Below are positions 55,776-64,000 of a DNA stretch of 64,000 bases, one piece after another. The DNA is from Drosophila pseudoobscura. Its lineage: Eukaryota; Arthropoda; Insecta; Diptera; Drosophilidae. Each line of letters starts with the position of its first letter. Position 1 is the first letter of the stretch. A model generated the notes under the pieces. It saw only the letters and a list, made by a program, of their open reading frames with translations. It was not told where the DNA came from and did not search any database. A program made the translations under genes and the position numbers. The stretch covers positions 7,874,001-7,938,000 of the forward strand of contig NC_046679.1 in assembly GCF_009870125.1 (NCBI RefSeq). Direction: 5' to 3'.

Positions 55776-58630
55776 CTACCACATGTCTCTGTATATTTTG
55801 GTCATCATATTAATGTCCTTATTTGTATTATTGTATTTGAGCCGTAGGTGGTCCTTGTGCTTGCTCCAGTTTTCGATGCCGTGGTGGAATACTACCTCGA
55901 GGACGAGCAGCTGCTCGTAGAGCGTAGACCAGGACACGCCAATGGTTGCGGCGCAGGTCTCCAGCAACCAGCGAAAGGAGCAGGGGAACAGGGTGCGCAG
56001 CTCCCGCTGATACGTCTGCGGTAACTTGTTCATATGGCCGTGCAACAGCCAGATGTCGAAGTTGGATACGTACAGCAGCTGCCTCTTCATCTGCTCCTCC
56101 CCCTCCTCATCTTCTTCCTTGGGCTCGATCATCTCGGAATCGGTCAGACTAGATCGAGAGTTGAGAAGTCGGCGGGGCATGTCCAGCGGAACCGACAGCG
56201 GTTCCATATGCGCCTCGTCAAAAGCTTGCAGAGAACTAAGATCGTTCAAGGATATCTCCTCATCATTAAGTTTCAGGCGGTAGTTGGGCGTCTGTTGAAT
56301 TTTCCAAAACGGATTATTTGCCTCCATGTTCTGGCGGCGCACTGCGCGCTCCTCCATCTTGAGCTGGTACTGTGCGCCATACTTGGCCGAAGGCTGGCGG
56401 AACTTGAAGATTGGACGCTTCTCCTTCTTTCGCAGCTCCTCGATCCACTCGTTGCCCTTGATATCACAGTTGGCGCGGAATTCCGATCGCGTCTGGTCTG
56501 GTTTTTGGAGATATTGAAAGATCCCCACCTTCTGGTAGTTTTCCTGGCAGGAGAGTTCCTCCACGCACAGCTTGACATTATCTTTGGCAAGGTACTCGGA
56601 GAGTTCCTTGGTCTTTGTGATGAAGGGATCCAGCTGACGCTCAGAGTGTACTACTCGCATATAGTCGGGGATCTTTACGCTCATGTCCTCGCCTTCGGCC
56701 CGCGAGGCGTGCAGGAGAAGGCGATTGAAGTAGCTGAGGGCGGGTGTCAGGCTGGCCTGGAACTCAATGTGGTCCTTGGCCGTCATTTCAGAGCTGCCCT
56801 CGCCGTACTTCTCCTTGAGCAGGTTCTCGAAGGTGTGGCGCATGTTTTCGCTCTGGCGCACGGCAGGCGTCATCTCCACCTGGTTGAAGTTCTTGTCGTG
56901 CTCTTCCTGCTTTCGCTCCTTAATGAGAATGTCGTCGAGCTGCCGCTCCAGATGGGTGGCCACTCCGAAACGCTGAGCAAAGCTCTGGTTGTAGTGCGAG
57001 ACCAAAACCTTGCGCAGCTCCACAAACCGCATCCATTCCCCAAAGACGAACAGGGTGCCAGGTGCTTTCTCGTCAGGCCTCGTCAGCCTGATCTTCTCCA
57101 GACACTCATTGACTTGCGCAGCAGACTCGGATATCTTCTTCTCCTTGATATCATCCAAGCCAAACAACAGCTTCATGGCGTAGACGATATAGGCCATGAC
57201 CCGGGCCTCATAGCGCGGATAAGTCCAAGTATCCCACAAGTGCTTGAACTCGGGCGGATAGACATCCATCAGGCGGCACACATAGTCGGCCACTGCGGGC
57301 GGCAGGCTCAGTTCCATAACGTAGCGCTGTGTTAAGGCGGTCAGGTCCGGTGTCTGGAATTTAGTCAGATCTATGAAGCGCGACATGTACCCAACTTGTC
57401 TGCGCAGGAACTGCAAGGGAGAAGGATAATTAGTAGATCGTGTTGTTCATTTCTGACCCGAGTCTCACGTCGTAGCTACACTTGTCCTGTTGGTGGCCGA
57501 ATTTCAGCTCCTTGATCAGCGTCTTGCCGCGCAGCGCCACGTCCTCTGGCAAGTAGTTGAGGATATATCGGCTGGTCAGATGCTCCTCGTCAATGAGCCG
57601 CAGCAGGTCCGTCAGCTGCAAATCGTCTCCAATCATGTTCAGGGCTATGGCCAAGACCACAAACAGCTTGTTGATGTTTAAGTGGAACATATTCCGATCA
57701 AAGTAGACCAGATTCTTGACCTTAGGGCTCAGGCCATGGCACCGCATGCTACCTGTGCTGTCCATACTATGCTTGTCCAGATGCTTGAGTGGCATATGAC
57801 GCTTCAGGGTCTTGCGCGCCTTCCAGGACCACTGCAAGCGTATGCTCAGTCCCGCCGTAGATTCCGAAGGGGCATCGTTTTTACTGCAGCTGGTGGCGTC
57901 TAGCTTGCGCTGGAAGAACAAAATGGGGACATGGCTTTAGCTCAGCTCTATCTTTAATAAATGTAACAGCACTCACCTTGGTTTTCCTCCACTTGCGCCA
58001 CTTGGAGCGCTCATCATTCTGGACATTATTACTTTTATCCAGCCTCTCCCTCTTTCGCTTGGCTTGCTTGTGATTGTATATGATGCGCGCATCTCTGCAA
58101 GGGGCGACATATTTAGATGGGAAATTGTATCTTGGCCGCTGCTTACCTGGGCAGGGAGCGCACATTCAGCTTGGGCAGACCCATAACATTGCTGTGGCAA
58201 AAGGCCACCTCCATGCGACCCATGTAGGCGGCCCACACCTGTAGCGTCATCAGCTTGAGTTCCGGCTTTGCCCCTATATTGAGCAGCTCCTCCATGAAGG
58301 CCCTGCGTAAATAATAATATCATTAAATTAAGAAGGTCCATTAAGAAGATCTGTATTAAATTAAATATACCGCAGCACATAGTTGTAGAACTCCCATGAT
58401 GTTATTTCATTATCTTCCGAATTGGCCTTTGGCTGCTTGATTGTCCGCACCGTAGTGTGGTTTTTTGTATCATTGAAAGTGTCGTCGGCATTTATCTCCA
58501 CAGCCCTTAGCTGTTCCTTTTTGGTTCCGCACTCGATGCAATAGTAGTAGCCCTCGCGCTCCTGGAATTTCAGCTCGCCGCACACATCGCACAGTAAGTT
58601 ATCCACCTCCATTACTTCGGTTTCGTCCAT
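55776..58630 (-). CDS. TAF1B: TAF1B, RNA polymerase I initiation factor (Rrn7-like)
   Basis: The TFIIB-related subunit of the SL1/TIF-IB complex that brings RNA polymerase I to ribosomal DNA promoters, in the nucleolus. Exons are 58630-58371, 58302-58147, 58094-57977, 57909-57469 and 57410-55776, giving 869 residues. The N-terminal Rrn7 zinc ribbon is C14-x2-C17 and C31-x2-C34 (LLCDVCGEL, YYYCIECGTKKE). A linker (TSWEFYNYVLRAFMEEL and LKLMTLQVWAAYM) starts the first cyclin-like fold. A basic insert RKRERLDK...WRKWRKTKRK separates it from the rest. The large last exon holds the second cyclin fold (DVYPPEFKHLWDTWTYPRYEARVMAYIVYAMKLLFGLDD) and an acidic C-terminal part. A perfect motif-6 match lies about 330 bases before the start. 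Confidence 0.93.
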
Positions 58631-59429
58631 TTTTAAGTATTTTTAAATATTATTTCTTGTGTTTACTTATTTATTTAAAAGCGTGCCACTCTTGTAGCTG
58701 GACCAGTGTTGCCATTTTAGCCTATTTAAGGCTAGATCTAGCTTATTTGAAAACAGATATGCTTGAAATATTATGAAAATGCTTGTAGCCTTAAATCTAG
58801 CCTTTTTAAATCTATATATATATAAATATACCGATTCGAGTAGTCTATTTGTTAGCCTGTATTTTACAATTTGTAGCTTTTTCTAGCATATTTTTTGTGA
58901 AAAATCTGGCTGCACTGAGCTGGACCAGATCAAATATACGGTCTGACCCTCAGAAATATACCGAAATATACCGTCTCACTTTCTAAATATACCGTAAATA
59001 TACCAATGAAAAAGCGAACTTAAACTGGTGAACAGCTTTGAATTAAACCGCGGAAAATAAATTTGAAAATTCTACAATCCTTATTTGCTCCTTTCGCGAA
59101 GACTTGGCTGAAACATCTGGGCTGACATATGATCCTCAAAAGCAGGCGTTATCCAGGAGCATTTACTTTGTGAAATTATCGCCAAGTTGCTCAACAAAAA
59201 CTGTAAAAAACAGATGAAAATGAATGTCCAGACTTTTGACTAATCTTAGTCTTCCTGCCGTAAGGACAATGGAATACTTTGGTTTTTGACAGAGATGGAA
59301 TTATGTGTACAAAAAAATACAAACTTTAAGTGCTCTATCAATGTTTTATAGTTTTATTATAAAATAATGAGAACGTGATTATAAATCCAACTAAAAATAA
59401 CAGTTATGAAAATATATTTTTGGTGGACC
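58631..59429. other. TAF1B promoter region and spacer
   Basis: 58710-58810 holds imperfect inverted copies of AGCC-TATTTAAGG-CTAGATC-type sequence. 58930-58995 has four ATATACC blocks, one a perfect core-promoter motif 6 on the minus strand (58954-58965). The rest is A/T-rich with no gene seen; a minus-strand AATAAA at 59353-59358 could end the helicase-like gene. Confidence 0.5.
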
Positions 59430-59723
59430 GTTTCCTGGCAGTGTTATGAAGAAAAAAAAAACAATTATTCACTCGATTCTTTCTCTGCACACTGCGTGTT
59501 CAGAGTGAAGAGCGGACAAATGGCCATCCGGCTGGTCCACCTCTTGCTTGTCCAGGCTCCGCTGGATGCGATCGAAGTTTCCTGGCAGTGTTATGAAGAA
59601 AAAATAAACAATTATTCACTCGATTCTTTCTCTGCGCACTGCGTGTTCAGAGTGAAGAGCGGACAGATGGCCATCCGGCTGGTCCACCTCTTGCTTGTCC
59701 AGGCTCCGATGGAGGCGATCGAA
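59430..59723. repeat. 147-bp tandem duplication at the broken end of the helicase-like gene
   Basis: Copies 59430-59576 and 59577-59723 match almost throughout. Differences are a few substitutions and a change inside the poly-A run. On the minus strand each copy encodes FDR...RSLDKQEVDQPDGH followed by a stop. Copy 59577-59723 is attached to the gene; the other lies beyond its stop. Confidence 0.92.
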
Positions 59724-62700
59724 CATTGATTTGGCCAAACCGAGATCGGCGGCCTTATGGGAGAGCACGTCGGCAGGCAACTGCTGTGTATCACCCACCA
59801 ATACCAGGTGCAAAATGCCGAAACGCATCGGCAGCAGGGTCCAAGGTTCGGTGCATTGTGTTGCCTCATCAATTAAACAGATATCAAAGTAGTTAATTAA
59901 ACTGCCCAGCTCCACGCACGAGGAGAGGGTGGTGCACACAATGTTGGCTGCTTCTATATGAGATTTAGCAATATCGAGCTTTTCGGCATATGTTAATCGA
60001 GGATTAAGCTGCTCCTCCAAGGCCTTCATCTGCTTCACCTTCTTCTCGTACATATCAAACGGCCGGGGGCCATCGTGCTTCTTTTTCTTCTTCATCAAGT
60101 TCACCTCCACTTTTAAGTCATTGTACCTCTGTTGGAGATTCGCTCGCTTTTCGGTAAGCACTCGTTTCTTTTTGTGAGCCTCGGCACTCTGGTACTTACG
60201 CTCCAGCGAGTACTGGCGCGACAGAGTATTCATCTTTTCATACGGCCCATAGCGAAGCATATGAACTTTGTACTTTTCTTGCACGTTGTGAAGACGGAAT
60301 ACAATTGAGTCGACGGCCGTGTTTGAGTGGGAACAGATTAGTATCTTGCGATCCTTTTGTATGGCTACCCTTCCATACAGACACTGCATGCTGATATTCG
60401 CAATCAGGGATTTACCTGCGTCTGTGGAACTCTGAATAAGCGTAATGCTTGGAATTTCATCGTGTATGACGCGTTGATACGTGCTTGAGCAGATAGCCTC
60501 TTGTTGAGGGTTGAGCTTGGCTAAACCCTTGAAAACACACGGTGTGTCATAGCCGGGTATCTGGGTATTCTTCAGCATTTCGGTGGGCTTGATAATCTTT
60601 CGATGGAGTGGCGAATGGGACAGCTGATCCACAGCTTGCAGGGCGCCCAGTTCCAGATCCAAGTTGTCCACCACCGGGCGGGCAGTCAAGAGTTTTATCC
60701 CCTTAAATGTCTCCAGAGAAATACCATCCGTTAAGATTTCGAAAATCAGCTCATGGTCTGCAAAGAGGAAGGAAATATTGATGACATGGGTATGCGCTTT
60801 AATAGGGAGGGGTGTACCATTTTCTGTTCTTTGCCCCCGAAGAATAGCGAACGTCTCCTTGAGCTTTTTGCCACTCGAAAGAGTGTAGAGCATACACTTT
60901 TCTGTCGGCTTAGTGAACACTACAATAGACAGATGATTAGAAATCAGACGATCTATAGAATTTAGGCACTTACCTCGCGTAGTCAGGCAGTAAAATGAAT
61001 CAATTTTCTCAACAGGATGTTGCAGGTGCACCTCAATTGGCTCCCTCTTCAACTTGTAGTCCCTTTTGATGGTGGTCAACAAATCCAGTTTCATCAATGG
61101 CACAAATATTCTGCAAAAGAATCGAGTGTATGTGCTAAAGAGTGTGGCACACAGTTGAATGTGTTCTAAAAGGGGCTCAGACTCACTTCTTGTACTGCTT
61201 GACCGTCTCGAATTCGTCAGCTATGGGCTTCAGGACATCTGAGTCGACAACGGCACCTACATTCCGCTGCTTCAGCCATTGATTTGCCCACTTGAGGATG
61301 CTCTTGACGTAGGACGCTGAATCGTTCACCTGATCGCGCGACCATTGTTTACGTCGTTCGACATAGGTGCTGCAGTATAGCAGCTCATCACCCTTTTTCT
61401 TCGACATATTCTGAAACCTCAACTTCTCTTCCAGATCCTTCTCCATGCTGGCAAAGGTGACGCGATTGCTGGTTCGGCGATTTATTGCATTTTCGGCATC
61501 TTTACGCTCTGGCGGACAACCGTTTCGACTGGGCAGAAAATCAGTAGGCTGCATCTGCTGTATGAAACCTTCAGCGCAAATAGTGGCACGTCGGTTCCTG
61601 ACTCGCTTGAAGTCCATGTTGGGTCTTTCGATGCCCACAGTGAGGAAAGCACCACGATTGGCATTCCTTACTCTTGGCACAGTGGTTGTGGCTTTTCTTT
61701 TCCTGCTGCCCGACAGCTCGGAAGTGCTGTCGGCCGGCTTCTGCTCAGTCAGTTTTCCGAACGACTCCGTTTCGTCATCTAACATATCCTTCGCTTTGGG
61801 CTTCCCCTTGCATGGGGCATTGTTATTATTATCATCTTTGGGCACAGCCGAAACGCCTCGCAGTTTGTCACGATACTGGGGCACCGAGGGAGCCTCAATC
61901 CGCCTCATGTCCATGCCGTTGAGATTGCGTGTTGCCAAGTTAGGTTTGTCTTGGGGTCTTGGGTAGTAGCACGAAGTGGCACGGCTGCGAAGGCGAGTAT
62001 TGATCTCCCTTTTCGAGGGATATTCTTTTGGCATAGGTGGTGGCTCATTCTCTTTTGACCTAATATTTACTGAGGTAGTGCCAGCTTTCCTCATTGAAGA
62101 ATATTCCATTGGCTCAGCATTCTCCATTAAAGGGGCTTTGATTTTTGTAGCTTTCAACCCGATCTCTATAGAAATATCTATACTTATTAATTCTCCGGGC
62201 TTGACAATTTTGGACTTCTTGGATAAGCTTGACACACCTTTTTCTTCAGACCTGCGCACAGACCTTGAGCGTTTCGATGACGATGTGCAGTCCGCTGTGA
62301 ATGAGAGAGAAGAGAAAGATAGAGTACGTATTTACTCCTACGGATGGTGTGGCTCTCACTCTCATCTGAGCGGGAATCAATGCAGCGTGGCTTGGAGTAT
62401 TTGGGATCGCTGCAATCCAGACTGCTGAGCACCTTTGTTGGCTTCATATGAAATTGACAAGTCGTTGACGAGCTGTCGGGTAGTTTTTGGCTGTGGAGGT
62501 CTTCATCATCGCTGTCAGAGATCTGAATGATGTCACCGTCATTAGTCGAAGACAAGGGCGAACTATTTTTATTTGTCTTCTCCTTGTCTTGACGGACCTC
62601 CAGGGACATGGCCATGTGCTTATCGGAGTCCCCCAACGACGGAGGAGGAGGACAGGGCGATAGCGTGCTGCTGTCAGGACAGGGCGGATCCTCCGGTTTG

Positions 62701-63431
62701 TTCTCATTCCCATCCAGCTCAATAAATTGACCATCTTGTAGCCTCGAGATTGGTACTGCTTGCTTTTCTTTCAACAAATGATTGTATAAATACGGGTTTA
62801 TCTCCAGAATACTACCTATAATGGACTCATCCGCCTCCCCAAAGATGTTTGCTATATCTTGTGTTATCGTTTCCAACTCCGGTTTAACTTGTGGCAACTT
62901 TGGCAGGTGGATGTTCCGATCATCCGTCTGTTTGTCAGCCACAGTTGAGGCAGCATTATCGTTTGCCACATTTGGAATTTCAGTAACAGGCTTTAGAGCC
63001 GGCAGAGGAGTTGAGTCGTCGTCCGAATCGCTTAATTGCTCAATTTCCCCCGTCTTGACTGGCCCCTTTTTCAATCTGAAGGCGGGGCTGGAAACCTTCT
63101 CCGCAGCTGGACAGCCCAGGCATATTAAATCCCCTTCACGTACAGGCACGCCCTTCAGTTTCTTCTTAATGATCGCGCCATTCACAAATACACCATTCGC
63201 AGCATTCTGCGGGACAAAAAAGTTAGATGCTGTGCTCTATTGTTCACCTAAACTTACCAAGCATTTGACCAACACTTTGTTCGGTCTAACAGTAATCTCC
63301 ACATGCCGCCTCGACATATAGTCATAATTCAAAACAATGCTGCAGGCCGAGTTGCGGCCAATTGTGACCTTCCCATTTGGGAGGTCCACTCGCTTCCCAG
63401 TTAATACGTGCTCCAAGTACCAAGAGCTCAT
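59616..63431 (-). CDS. FHA-domain, SEN1/senataxin-like helicase, C-terminally truncated
   Basis: Exons 63431-63258, 63206-62336, 62294-61187, 61110-60974 and 60919-59616 keep frame and would encode 1197 residues. Residues 1-90 form an FHA domain (KVTIGRNSACSIVLN, SRRHVEI, NGVFVNG). A long Ser/Asp-rich disordered part contains acidic SDSDDD and SDSDDE blocks. From about residue 720 it is an Upf1/SEN1-type SF1 helicase: LNPQQEAI (Q motif), SSTDAGKS where GPPGTGKS is expected (about 927-934), CSHSNTAVD (motif Ia), a coiled stalk, FDICLIDEATQ (motif II, DEAT about 1114) and VGDTQQLP (motif III). It ends soon after MFDRLHRSLDK; motifs IV-VI are missing. Without these it cannot be a working helicase. 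It may be a degraded duplicate, or a shortened scaffold protein. Confidence 0.72.
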
Positions 63432-64000
63432 TGCGATATTTCTCTGTAATTTCACAAGCCATTGGAAAACATTTTTAAGGGGCACTAAAAAAAAAGCAGC
63501 TTGAGCTATCGAATTTCCGCACTTACGATTTACGCACTTCAATTTTAGGTGGCTAGAATCCAAGGCGATCAATGGCGACCAATTTCACTCTTCTTAAACT
63601 CAAACAAATTCTTGCGACAATTTTTGGCATACAGACAGCGGCATTCGACTAAGCTCCGATGTCAGTGCTGTCTAGTGTGCACTAGTCTAGTGAACACAAA
63701 AGAGTTATTCACTTAAGTGAGCAACTGAACATGTTCCTTCCAGTACAAATTCAAAACCAAACTAAATATAGCCTGAAATTAGCTAAAATTTTGTTATTTA
63801 GATAATTTGCTTTTCTCGCTATCTCTCTCTCTACACTGCCTTGGATGATCCCGTTACTTTCCCCAAGATTTAATACTGTTGATGACACTATCTGCTAGAA
63901 ATGGACTAAACGATGACTATCATATTCTCATATTGACTTAAGCACTAACGCCAGAACCGATGACCCTGGGATTTAATCCAGAAATATATATTGAATGGTG
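63432..64000. other. Upstream flank of the FHA-helicase gene
   Basis: Likely 5' UTR and promoter on the minus strand. An in-frame upstream reading continues to 63572 but starts at a non-conserved point. No other gene, RNA or repeat is recognised. Confidence 0.5.

Noticed and set aside
56034-57335. 433-codon open frame on the plus strand
   Set aside because: It lies wholly antisense to the large last exon of TAF1B, whose frame, splice sites and homology are convincing. Its Leu-rich content is what the complement of a Lys/Glu/Gln-rich coding strand gives.

Overview
This is nuclear DNA of a fruit fly, genus Drosophila. All recognisable genes are intron-bearing and read as close relatives of known Drosophila proteins (Bestrophin 1, Invadolysin, Deterin, Fem-1, Knickkopf, Twins, TAF1B), with short GT-AG introns. 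The non-coding DNA also looks like fly DNA: DREF sites (TATCGATA), core-promoter motifs 1 and 6, short CAGATA and TG repeats, and a ZAD zinc-finger gene. The style suggests a species outside the melanogaster subgroup, perhaps the obscura group, but that is only an inference. LAYOUT. 1-4208 (+): Best1, whose first coding exon lies outside the window. 4209-7623: repeat-rich gap with a large AT-rich tandem array (about 5028-6440) and a possible satellite-like monomer. 7624-9492 (+): ZAD/C2H2 transcription factor. 10223-22722 (-): Invadolysin metalloprotease in nine exons; its introns hold a 5'-truncated LINE with a perfect 12-bp target duplication and, on the opposite strand, a nested DUF1091 gene (17208-17907). 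24558-26690 (+): nine-exon coiled-coil protein of unknown function. 27387-29831 (-): compact head-to-tail trio ADAT2, SMUG1 and Deterin (survivin). 30738-33206 (+): Fem-1. 35112-37843 (-): knickkopf. 41915-51862 (-): twins (PP2A B55 subunit) with two alternative first exons and large repeat-bearing introns. 55776-58630 (-): TAF1B. 59616-63431 (-): an FHA-domain, SEN1/senataxin-like helicase gene whose coding region is cut off inside the helicase core and whose Walker A motif is altered. The genes do not form one pathway. They are mostly housekeeping or cell-division functions (tRNA editing, uracil repair, survivin, PP2A-B55, Pol I initiation, cullin substrate receptor) mixed with tissue-specific ones (chloride channel, chitin-matrix protein, leishmanolysin-like protease). 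The most unusual locus is the truncated FHA-helicase with a 147-bp tandem duplication at its broken end. Other points of interest are a GC-AG intron in Deterin, a degenerate array of CGATA sites in a twins intron, and a retroposon tail identical to the canonical insect telomere repeat. Exon borders were placed by hand from reading frame, splice consensus and remembered homologues; I ran no search.
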